From NCBI RefSeq assembly GCF_008831285.2, contig NC_045138.2, positions 25,577,934 through 25,641,933 of the forward strand: a DNA stretch of 64,000 nt, read 5' to 3'. The notes below the pieces were generated by a model. The model was not told the DNA's origin and made no database searches. It worked only from the letters and a program-made list of their open reading frames with translations. How positions within the stretch are numbered: position 1 is the first letter of the stretch; every line of letters starts with the position of its first letter. Both the position numbers and the translations under genes were made by a program. This stretch comes from Nymphaea colorata. Taxonomy: Eukaryota > Streptophyta > Magnoliopsida > Nymphaeales > Nymphaeaceae. This document shows, piece by piece, positions 10,926 to 25,731 of the stretch.

Positions 10926-11954
10926 ATGGCAGATGAAAAAGGAGGAGAAAGCAAGCAGGTTGTCGAGGAGCTCCCCGGCCTCATCACTCTCTACTCCGAC
11001 GGATCGGTGGTTCGCTATGAACCATCTGATCCTCACTCCCCAATTTATAGCATTCCCCCTTCGACGGCCGCCACCCCCGCCGACTTCTCCTCTTACGACA
11101 TCACCCTCTACCCCGCCACCAACGTCTGGGCTCGCATCTTCTTCCCTCCGGGGGTCACCTCCGGCGAACCGGCAGCCCCTTTTCCTATCGTCCTCCACTT
11201 CCACGGCGGAGGCTTCTGCCTCGGCTCCCCTTCGTGGAGGATGTACCACACGACGGTCGGTCAGTTCTGCATTTCTTCCGGTGCAATTTGGGTGTCCGTC
11301 GCGTACCGTCTCGCCCCGGAGAGCAGGCTGCCTGCCGGGTTCCTCGACTGCCAGGAGGCCTTCGATTGGCTCCGTCAACTGCCGAACTCGCCGCAACCCG
11401 ACGATTCCCCCGCGGCCCTCCTCCGCCGGCTCGGCGACTTCGGGCGCGTCTTTCTCGCCGGCGACAGCGCGGGCGGAAACTTTGCCTACCACGTTGTGCT
11501 GCAGTCGATCCGGGAAGGAACGACGCACTCCCAAGCGTTTCGAGTCAGGGGCTTGCTCCTGCTGCACCCTGGGTTCATACGGGAGGAGAGGAGCGAATCG
11601 GAGAGAAACGGTTCGGAGAGGGCTCTGGTGGATATCGACTCGGTGGAGGTGGGGGCGAGGATGGCGCTGCCGGCGGGGGAGACTCAGGACTACTTCCTGT
11701 TGAACCCGGCGGTGCCCAACTCCAGGGAGGCGGCGCTGCCTCCGAGCTTGGTGTTCATCGGAGGGGAGGACATCTTCAGGGATCGGCAGGCGGAGTTCTG
11801 CGGGAAGATGGCGGATGAGGGGCAGGCGGTGGAGGTGGTGAGGCAGGAGGGGATGGGCCACTGCTTCTTCCTGAACGAGAAGTTCCGAAGCTCTGCAGAG
11901 GCTGTGGACCTCCTGGAAAGGGTGGTCGCCTTCATCCGATGTACTGAAACATAA
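10926..11954 (+). CDS. CXE-type carboxylesterase (alpha/beta hydrolase)
   Basis: The gene encodes 342 residues in one exon. It belongs to the plant carboxylesterase (CXE) branch of the hormone-sensitive-lipase-like alpha/beta hydrolases, which hydrolyse short carboxylic esters and include the GID1-related proteins. The oxyanion-hole motif HGGGF is at residues 93-97 and the nucleophile motif GDSAGG at 179-184, with Ser181. The rest of the triad is probably Asp282 in GGEDIFRDR and His312 in MGHCFF. With all three present, a working esterase is likely rather than a GID1 receptor. No signal peptide is seen, so a cytosolic location is inferred. The Met at 10926 was chosen because it follows the TATA box, has A at -3 and G at +4, and gives the usual family length. 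Coding GC is strikingly high for the window. The substrate is unknown. Confidence 0.93.
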   Translation: MADEKGGESKQVVEELPGLITLYSDGSVVRYEPSDPHSPIYSIPPSTAATPADFSSYDITLYPATNVWARIFFPPGVTSGEPAAPFPIVLHFHGGGFCLGSPSWRMYHTTVGQFCISSGAIWVSVAYRLAPESRLPAGFLDCQEAFDWLRQLPNSPQPDDSPAALLRRLGDFGRVFLAGDSAGGNFAYHVVLQSIREGTTHSQAFRVRGLLLLHPGFIREERSESERNGSERALVDIDSVEVGARMALPAGETQDYFLLNPAVPNSREAALPPSLVFIGGEDIFRDRQAEFCGKMADEGQAVEVVRQEGMGHCFFLNEKFRSSAEAVDLLERVVAFIRCTET

Positions 11955-12185
11955 ATGCATGAGAAAGAGAGGGAGGGAGTGTGTGTGGTCGGGTCTGTGG
12001 CCATCGAGGAAGAAGAGAGAAGAGACGCTGTGGATCTGCAACCTTCGAAATTTGGTTGTTGTGCGTCCTTGTCAAGCATTTTCTTCGCCCCTAGAAATTG
12101 TGAAGATTCCAACCACAATTTAATGAACCAAACTTTTGCCTGTTCGTATACTTTTAAGAGACCGATAACATGTTTTGGGTTGCAC

Positions 12186-12191
12186 AATAAA
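12186..12191 (+). terminator. Poly(A) signal candidate for the carboxylesterase
   Basis: AATAAA occurs about 230 bp after the stop codon, a normal distance for a plant 3' UTR. It is a hexamer match only. Confidence 0.35.
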
Positions 12192-13527
12192 ACCACCTCA
12201 AGTGTGGCTTATGATCAGTCAGAATGCAAGGAAATTAATAAACTTGAAATCTTAATTAAAGTCTCATCTCAACTCAGTCATTCTCGGCCTGCTCTTTCTC
12301 ATAATCTTGTGGTAGTAAGCCAAGAAGATACAAGTATACTGGGAGTTCTATGCTGCTGTTGTTGGTTAAAAATTTTAAATTTCTCACAAAGAACAGTCAT
12401 CACATGAGTATTAGGAATGGTTGATGGTGTTTTTAGTAAAGATTCGTAGAAAGACTTTTAATTTTTAGCTATCTTACAATACACCTTTCATTTCAGATCC
12501 CTGGTATTTCAGTGGGTTCATAGATTCGAAATACTAGACAGTGGATTTCTCAACAACTAGCATAGAACACAGTCCTAAGTGAATGCGAATGGAAACTTAC
12601 TCTACCCGAAGCTATTGCACCAACCCTTCTCGATCATGAGCCTAAATCGTCTGCCTAGTTTTGAAAATAATAATAATAATAATAAAGTTCATCATGGCAG
12701 CCAAGATCCGTCGCCCTCAACCAACTTCTCTTGGCAAGACTTTGTTGATTAAATTTATGTGTTCATGAAAAAGGATGGGTCATAACGGGCAAAAATTAGT
12801 GGCAAAACATTCAAAGTTTAAAATTTATTAAATTCAATATAATTCTATTACTAAATGAAATTTTAAATAAAGAAACGTCTAGCTATTCACCAAATCACAT
12901 ATTTACTGACGATCTGTCCAACCGTTTTCAATGGACGACAAGAAGAATCTAGTCAGCGTTTGTAGTGGTGTCGGTGGTGACAGATCTGCCCCATAACAAA
13001 GGCACAGTTTGATTAATTTAAATTGTTGTCTGCGTGCTAAATGTGTTGCGCATTAATTTGTCTGTGTAATATATACCTAGCTATAACTTTGAGATTAAAT
13101 AAAAAAAAAAAGAAACTTATGTTTCTTGATTGTATTAATTTGATCGGAAGCATGTTCTTGAATAAATAAATTGCTAAATTCAAATCTAATCATTCAGTTT
13201 TTTGCTCTCCCTCTTATATGAGATTCTATGTACAAACTAATCCGACGGAGACGATTGTCGGACCTGATGTCTTGATCCTCCATTTGTTCGTCTCAAAAGT
13301 TCTGATTCCAGACATTAATAACATTCCATGTGCACGGTTTTACGGGGACGCGCAGGTGGATTGTCCGATTATGATGGCGATTTGGAGCCTTTTCTTCTCT
13401 CGAAATTATGTGAGTAGAATTTTGTGAATATTTAAATGGAAGGAACTTATTTCAAACATGCGATGGAGTAGTCGTATTGACCCCAAAAAAGTTGGACCAT
13501 GTAGAGATATTGCGATGGTTTAATTTA

Positions 13528-13720
13528 AAGGAAAAGTGTAGTTAAAGCGATAAAGCGTTCACCTCTAGTCTTGCCTCAAGGTCTGCACTATTTGGTTCAA
13601 ATCCTCGAGAAAACTTGCAGAATGCATCGTATCAGTTTCATCAGGTGGTATCAGCCAGTATGCCTCATGTTGGCTTTTATAACCCTATTGGGGTTGGGGT
13701 GTTTGGATGAAACTCCAAAA
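13528..13720 (+). mobile_element. SINE-like element (B-box match)
   Basis: GGTTCAAATCC at about 13594 matches a Pol III B-box. It is preceded by TAGTTAAAGCGATAAAGCG, which may be a worn A-box. No cloverleaf can be built and there is no clear tail. The sequence downstream runs into a GGGTGTTTGG-type segment, possibly a different insertion. Confidence 0.3.
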
Positions 13721-16700
13721 CCAAAACTTGGTTTTACCTGTAAAATTAAGTTTTAAAAGTGTTTGACTCCCATCAAAATTGGGTTCGAAGAAAGCTCTGT
13801 TATGATCAAACATGGATTTGTAAAAAAGAGCAAAAAGCCTAACCTCGTTAGGTTATTCGAAAACCAAGTTTTGGGTATGTTACCGTAATAAAACAACAAT
13901 ATTTTTAGAACTCATTAAAAAGCTTGATTTGTATAACGCCAAGCTTTCACAAAACTAGGCAAGGGCGGAGACAGAAAGTTCTAGTTAAGGGGCACCAATT
14001 ATAAAATTTTCAATTTTAAGGGGCACCAACATGTAAGTTAAAAAAAAAATTACTCAAAAATATCAATGCAAAATTAAGAAAATTTTTAGCTGCCCGCACC
14101 TAGCACACACATCCCACTGCCCCTGAAACTGGGTTAGACGTGATGTCATCCAAATGGCCCGTATATATATTAGGTAATATGTGCCCAAAGGAATTTTGAG
14201 TGTCTAGATGTTTTCTTTTGATGCAAAATGGGGTCTCATCGAAAGTTAAAGCGCAGTGAGAATGACATCCTGTTACACTCAAAGTAGATCTTGTATTTTT
14301 AAGGAGACAAAATCGACTCTCTTCCAAATGATGGGTTCCCCCTGCTATCTACATTTATATATTAACTGATATTGGACAGATAAAAGGATTAAAGCTTCGA
14401 CTCTCTTCCAAAACAATAAAGATTGGACACCTACTGATATGCAGTGTCTATGGAACGTAGAAGTTTCCCCTTCTCTTCCGGTGGAAGAGAGCCCACTTTA
14501 AATGCTTGTGGCTACACTACGAAGGGAAACCCGTTGCCCAGCTGCGGGCTTCACGAGCAGTCTTGAGATGATATAGCCATCATCATCCATGGTCAGACAC
14601 CAGCCTTCACGTGAACATCAATTGCCATTTATTAGCAGGCACCTCATCAGAATTCAAGGCCAATTTAAAAAAAGTTCCTCATGACACGGGACTGCTCCAA
14701 AACTATAAGACGCTTTGAGAGGAATAATTTTTGCTACGATGTTGGAGCAAATCTCACATACTGTCAAAAAAATTTTGCATTCGTTGCAGGAAAAAGGTTT
14801 CATGTCTACAATGTGATTTTTCGGCGTCGTTAAACTAGTTTTTGGAAGTTGAAACATGTGTCGTCGTTCACTTAATCGAAAAAATAACGTTGCATGGTCT
14901 ATAAGTTATCAATGTAGTTAATCGAGCAGCTAATAATTAAGTTACATATAGCTATTTTTCTAAGGCCAGGTTTTTTCCTTACTCAAATGTTCTCAAGAAG
15001 GTTGGTGGCCATGATCTTCAGGCATCGATATATTTGTGATGAAAGATCTTTGTTTTTCTTTTTGGGTATCAAAGAAACCAGGGCTCCTATCTGCGCTGGC
15101 TTCACGTGCGGTAGTTGTGGTCGATTTTCCAACAGTATTGAGCTAAGAGGTAAAGGCTTTGTGAACCCCAAGAACTTATGTTCTCCCCTTGATTGCTTTG
15201 AGGTAGCCTGCGAATAAGAATAGATGACTATAAGGAAACCTCAAAAGAATTCCTTCTTGCTGTGATCTGCTAGAGATTCCTGTCTCGTTTGTTCTTGTGG
15301 AGATTGAAGTTGTAACAGATCTGTCATTTCTTTTATTGAGTCACGTTCCTTCAAGACAACGACATATTTTCTTAGCATGTGATTCTCCAAATGTCAAGCC
15401 TGTGCTATCTGGTAAAACAGAGTGTTCCCATGGGCTTCGAGTTTTGGGGGAGCGGAACCTTAGGTGAAATGCATGATAGAATATTAATGGGAATAAATTG
15501 ATGCGTGAAAAAAGTCATTGGCTTATCAAATTATCTATCCAGCAACGAAAAATATTCAACAAAAATATAAACAAATCCACTCTGTTTTACGTCAAGTAAC
15601 TCCCAATCTATGTAAGAAGTGTAGGCGGATCGACTCATCAAGTTCTCATTAAAATGAGATCTACACAGGAAAAAGCACTTGTCATTCGTTGGTTGTTAGG
15701 GGCATCCCGAAAACGTTCGGGTCGAAATATGATTTTCAAAATTGAAGAAGGTGATCTGATTCATAAGAGTATTCAAAATTCCGAGAGCTAGTCTTTCCAG
15801 AAGGTTACCATGAACTTCTCTGTCATTTGATGAGGTTTTTAGACAAGTTGAATGTGAGTTGTTGAACTGCTCACTCAATGTGATCAGAGATTCAGAGTAG
15901 AGGAGAATTAGTCCATGGGGAGGAGAAGATCATATGAAGATCAATTTGGGATCCGATAATCCTTAATAGTCTTTGGAAATAAGTGGTAATAGTGGAGATG
16001 TTTCTTTTTAACAACCTTGGTTCCTCTACTTTAGTAGCCACTGAATTCAAGAGTCGGAATGAAGGAAAGGAAAGAACAAGCGCAGGAGGTTTTGACTTTT
16101 TTTTTTTTCCATTGCAAACCCAATAATACTAAGGAACAGTCAACCATCTTTAAGGACTTTAGCTGACACTGTAAACCAGGTGGATTGAACTCTTGTTGGA
16201 AGTAAACCTGCCTGCAGAGGGAAATATCTTCCATTAAAGCTGAAAAGCAAGAAATTCTCCTATCTTGAAAGTTTGAAACAGTTCGTAGTGAGAAACTGGG
16301 TTGCAACACAAGTAATGGACATCTGATTATATATAGATATATTTTGGGAAAGTATTAGTTCTAGCATTGGAGCAATTTAAGTGTGTTGATAATTAAATTT
16401 TCTGTGTCGGATATATATATATATGAAACAGGTACATCTGCTCTATACATAGACGCAGTTTGGGAAAGTATTAATTCCAGCCTTGGAGCATATATCAGGT
16501 GGCTCGTGGATAGCTGTGAATCTGTGATTATAGCCATTAAATCAGTTTGGTATCACTTATTGCTTCTTGAAAACCCGCAGACTAATGGAGAATTCATGGA
16601 GGACTCCTGCAATTTTCCCTGACAATGGCGACCGTTACATATATTAGAGGGTTGGTTTGGACCTGGTACCGGATCATAAGAACAGAGGGAATTCCTGCTG

Positions 16701-16748
16701 GAAGTGAAAAATTCTAAGTGTTGCTGCTGGTAGCAAGAGATCTATTTA

Positions 16749-17150
16749 GAATTAATTATACTGTATATTTTCTACTGGCCAAGAATCTTGTAGAATCACA
16801 TTGTCAGACTGTAAATTCACTTGGATGAGGTCACATGAAAGAGAATTGCCTGCTTATCTGAGTTTGCAGAAGGAAAAGAGAATCTTGAAGGATAGGCCAC
16901 CAAATTGGTCTCCATAGAAGCGTTACATAATTTTAGCAGATTGAGCTACTGTGAATTAATTATACTGCAAATTTTCTACTGGCCAAGGATAATGTAGAAT
17001 CACATTGTCAGACTCTGTAAATTCACTTGGATGAGGTCACATGTAGAGAATTGCTTGCTTATCTGAGTTTTCAGAAGGAAAAGAGAATCTTGAAGGACAG
17101 GCCATCAAATTCATCTCCATACAAGCGTTACATAATTTGAACAGATCGAT
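16749..17150 (+). repeat. Tandem duplication, 2 copies of ~203 bp
   Basis: Copy 1 begins at about 16749 and copy 2 at about 16952, both with GAATTAATTATACTG. They then share TTTTCTACTGGCCAAG, GTAGAATCACATTGTCAGACT, GTAAATTCACTTGGATGAGG and GAAGGAAAAGAGAATCTTGA. Differences are scattered substitutions and 1-3 bp indels, which points to a recent local duplication. Non-coding. Confidence 0.9.
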
Positions 17151-19093
17151 TGTTGACTTCTGTATTTTACGTGGCGTCTATCAATTGTCAGAACCATCCC
17201 GTTATACCCCAATGGAGAAGAAAAGAAAAGAAAAATTAGTAACTCCCAAAAGCTTCTTCTTTCATTTTTATATTTTGGTCAAACCTTCAAATTTTCATTT
17301 CCTCTATGCAATTATCAAGTGCATCGTGACAACGACGCCTCAACAACTACTGATTACTTACCCAAAAACGGACTGCAGAATCCCCATTACAGTATATGCT
17401 AAGAAACGATTCCCATGAATCGTCAAATGGTCCTCGTTTTGCCTTTTCTTTCTTCTATTCTCAACTTTATATGTTTTTACAGATGTGATTGAGCTTTAAA
17501 TTGTCTTACAGCCTAGTCAGTTTTATGAAACAAAGGTGAGGTAAGCTAGCTCTTAATGTTCTTCCACGTAGCAGAAAACCCACTCTTGGGGTGAGAAATC
17601 TGACCGCATCAGTTTAACCTGCCGCAGTACTCATGATCGTCTCCCCAGTATTGTAAGATTCATAGGTGAAGGCTCTTTGAACACCAAAAAGCTTGCACTT
17701 AGACAAACTGATGTCTGAACCCATGATCGGCCACCCAAAGAACAGGGCCCTTGCTACCGAGCCATGGTGCACCCAGTGGGTCCTTTTCTACCGCACCAAG
17801 GTGCTTCCCAACCAAGTTTGTGTCAACCCTGAACATAAAACTTGCACCTAATGGGTGTTTTAATGTCTTGGTAGACAATAGTGCCATAATGGGACCAAGG
17901 ATGACCTACATATGGTTCGGCCTTTCCAACCCGATGTTTGTCTAACTCAAATAAATGGAAATTAATTGTAGAAGCGTTACAACCTGCATTTACCTCTTAG
18001 TCGCCAACAGTCGGATATTGACAAATTAAGAAAAAAAGTAAAGAACTTTCCCACTTCGAAACCCGAATGAAGTTTCTCGGATACCACCCTGCTTTTTCCT
18101 ATCAAGCAGTATATAATTCACTCTGTAACTTACTTTTAACCATGCCTGACACCTTTTCAAGTGAAGAAAGATAAACAGATAAGCATCCCTCCAAGGTGTC
18201 ATTAAGTACAAGCAGACAAATTACAAAAATAAACGTTGAACTCTAATGGCAAATGCAGACATGGAAAATTTTTCATTTATTTCTTTCGAGGGATGATAGT
18301 TATTCTTCTTCTCTGTGGAGCACTAAGCTGAAGAAGATATTGACAAAGCTGGGGTGGAATGTGTCACAGAGTTCTTCTGCTTACGCAAAGTGCCCTCCTC
18401 CAAGAAGGGCCAGTACACATTGGTGGACACGTTTTTGTCCGCAGCCTGGTTTTAGGTGAGAAGCCAAAGAAAAAGCCAAAAAGGAAAGGATGGGAAATAG
18501 GGGGGTTGCTGAAATGCATGACAGGCACCAGTGCAGTCTCCCCCATCCATGGCATTCCCACGCTTTCCTCCCCTCACCAAAACTGCTGATGCATGGTCAA
18601 ATCGAACGTGGAAATTAATTGAAGCTGCTCATCACTCACAGGCGCGCGCACGCACACACATGTGCATATGTATGTGCTAATATTAGATTTTTTTATATAT
18701 GTATGCTTATGTGCGGGGGTGTGTATTATGTGTGCATGTATGTGCCTAATGTGTTTGTGTATGTTAGTTTTGTGTCTCTATGTAAAAGTAATGTGTTCAT
18801 TCGTGTGTGTGAAGTGCAGATGGCGTGTGCTCTCTTGTCTCGTGGTGAAGACAAAATTCACTCAATTTGACCTGAGTGAAATGTTAAGCATCTCTAGTTT
18901 GTTAAGAATCATGCACTGAATTGCAATTTTTTGGAAGGAAATTATTACTTTTAGCTCATGGAATCAGGAAAAACAATGGCTTCACATCGATCAGGACAAT
19001 AACTTACAGACTGGAATGATGTTACTAATAAACTTTTAGATTATAGGATATCTTAATCAACTGATTAAATGGTTTCGAGATAAGAGTTCAACA

Positions 19094-19102
19094 AGTGTGT
19101 GT

Positions 19103-19142
<40 letters not shown>
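19094..19142. repeat. Compound microsatellite (GT)n(GC)n(GA)n
   Basis: GT repeats pass into GC and then GA repeats within ~49 bp. The alternating purine-pyrimidine half could adopt Z-DNA, by general knowledge of such tracts. Confidence 0.9.
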
Positions 19143-19145
<3 letters not shown>

Positions 19146-19993
19146 AGCCGAGATTGTTGATTGCATCGATCATATTAATTTGGAAGGATAAACACCTATC
19201 AGAAGTTTTTTTCCTGTTGATGATGTATAATGTTGTGAAACACTGCTAATCACATCTGTACGACGGCAGGATCCTGCTTAACCCCATTCACAGAATGGGG
19301 GAAGAGAGAAGAATGGCACCACCAATTGAAAGGAAGGGTGACTGAGGCATAGCATTCGCTCACTAAACATACTACGTACTTGTTCCTGCTTACCTAAAGG
19401 CAAAAACTGTAAACAAGTCCACAGTACCTCTATTTTCATTCATGAGCAAGCTATCTTTTGGGCTCAAGTTGCACCTTATTGGAGCATTCCTCAAGCATCT
19501 TGAGTTTATTAAGCAGGATCAGCCCTAACGGCTATCTAAGAGTTCCAAAAACGAGAGAGAAAGAGAAATAATGGAGTTAATAGAAACGGCCAATGTTCTT
19601 TTCTACTAAGGAAATAAATCCAAGATATTCAAACACAGGTAGATGCCACATAGAAGGCGGGCTGGGAAATGAACACCAAAAGAAGTTGGCTCAGGCCAAG
19701 CCATTTGTCACCCGCATTTCAGCCTCTGATCAAAAATTGCCAACCCATGTCCTTCACAGATCTACCATCTCCCTTCCCCCCTTACCAAGATTGTTTCTTC
19801 TTAGTTTCACCTCCCACACCACTCGGCACGTTACCCTTCCCCTGCAGCAAAGTGTCCCATCATCTGTGGGTCTATCTCTCACAACCCATACCTCTCCTTC
19901 TCCTTCTTCTACCCACATCTAAGCCCATTCCCACCATCTTCACCAACAGCACCACCAATAGCTTGTGATCACTGATCAGTTTGCTGAGCAATT

Positions 19994-24578
<4,585 letters not shown>

Positions 24579-24631
24579 CCTTCCTTCATCATGAGATGTT
24601 GCTGTAGTTACAGAAGCTGATGCGATCTTGG

Positions 24632-24633
<2 letters not shown>

Positions 24634-24692
<59 letters not shown>
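24634..24692. repeat. (CT)n microsatellite
   Basis: A CT run of about 58 bp starts roughly 55 bp after the gene A stop codon, so it probably lies in the 3' UTR. Confidence 0.95.
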
Positions 24693-24694
<2 letters not shown>

Positions 24695-24855
24695 GTTAGT
24701 GTCGGTATCTTAGTCCGTGTTGTGGAATAACTTTCCATAAGCAATGTGAAAAACTCAGACGGAAATATCTTGACTATGGTTCTTCAACTCAGAGTTTTAT
24801 ACTGCTAAAGGGACAAAATATATGTAGGAGTACAGATCACAACGGTGCGCCAACG

Positions 24856-25040
24856 TTTCCCACTTCAAGAGTGGGTTCTCTGTCATCGAAATTAAGGTTT
24901 TAGGTCTAAGACAGCTTATAGTGAAGAATCTCGTCCTCCCCAGCTGGTTTCCCACTTCAAGAGTGGGTTCTGTCATCGAAATTAAGGTTTTAGGTCTAAA
25001 GACAGCTTATAGTAAAGAATCTCGTCCTCCCCAGTTGGTT
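24856..25040 (+). repeat. Tandem duplication, 2 copies of ~92 bp
   Basis: Both copies begin TTTCCCACTTCAAGAGTGGG, at 24856 and 24948, and run through ATCGAAATTAAGGTTTTAGG and AAGAATCTCGTCCTCCCCAG. They differ by a few bases and small indels. Non-coding. Confidence 0.92.
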
Positions 25041-25731
25041 CCTGTATTATATATATATATATATATATTCTTAAACAGTTTAGATGCTTGGACCTCTCAT
25101 ATGTATGTATACTTTGCCAGATCAAATTGAGCCTAAGACAATCAAACACAAGCATCAATTCAATCATAAGATGGTAGAATCAGAGAATTTCTGCCACAGT
25201 TTTCTTCGAACAATTGCCTCAAACAAAAAGGCGAATCCCTGTGTCACAACTCCCCTCCAACAAGCATCAGGCTATATGTTTGAACCGAGGAAGGATTTTT
25301 CAGAGCAGAGTAGACAGGCCTCAGGGATACGGGAAACAGAAAAAGAAATAAGAGACACAACAGTTGTAAAACATAAGCAAGAAGTCATTTAATCTTTTAA
25401 ACTCAATGGAAGATACATCTTGATAACGCCGTTCAAATCCCATACCCATCTCTTGAGCAAGTTTCTTAGAAATGAACCTTTAAAATCTCTACTTCTTCCT
25501 AGAGGTATGTTGCTTCTTGAACTCCCTGGCACCCAACATCTCAAAAGCAAGAAGAGATGCAGTTCAAAAGGAGCACCCACCGCTATAGGCGACACATTTC
25601 TGTCTTTCCTACCAAGGAGATGAGCAAATTATTACCTGTAATACCATACACTGCCAAACAACTTACTGCTACAACATAGACGTCCAGACACAGAGGCAGA
25701 GAGAGAGCGAGAGGAAGAGAGCGGTGACTGT

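Larger units (their letters stand above)
12200..19990. other. Intergenic region between carboxylesterase and FUS3-like gene A
   Basis: No supported gene. The stretch contains an (AAT)n tract near 12665-12685, a SINE-like element near 13.5 kb, a GGCGGAG-type fragment near 13.96 kb and a short duplication near 16.34/16.46 kb. It also holds the 203-bp tandem duplication at 16749-17150 and alternating purine-pyrimidine tracts near 18.65 and 19.1 kb. The last ~400 bp before 19994 are pyrimidine-rich and may be leader of gene A. ORFs here are short and unrelated to families I know. Confidence 0.6.
24579..25731. other. Intergenic spacer between the convergent FUS3-like genes
   Basis: This 1.15-kb spacer holds the 3' UTRs of both genes. 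It contains a CT tract, a 92-bp tandem duplication and a short TA run (about 25046-25069). Short ORFs on both strands (for example 25084-25392 and 25420-25623) have no recognisable domain and are not called. Confidence 0.6.

Noticed and set aside
10731-12041. 436-codon ORF on the minus strand opposite the carboxylesterase
   Set aside because: It is rich in Arg, His, Pro and Glu, as expected from the reverse of GC-rich codons, has no domain, and lies opposite a gene with intact catalytic motifs.
18592-18915. RY-type CATGCA/TGCATG hexamers upstream of FUS3-like gene A as autoregulatory sites
   Set aside because: They are over 1 kb from the ATG, and such hexamers are expected by chance at this frequency. 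Position alone does not support function.
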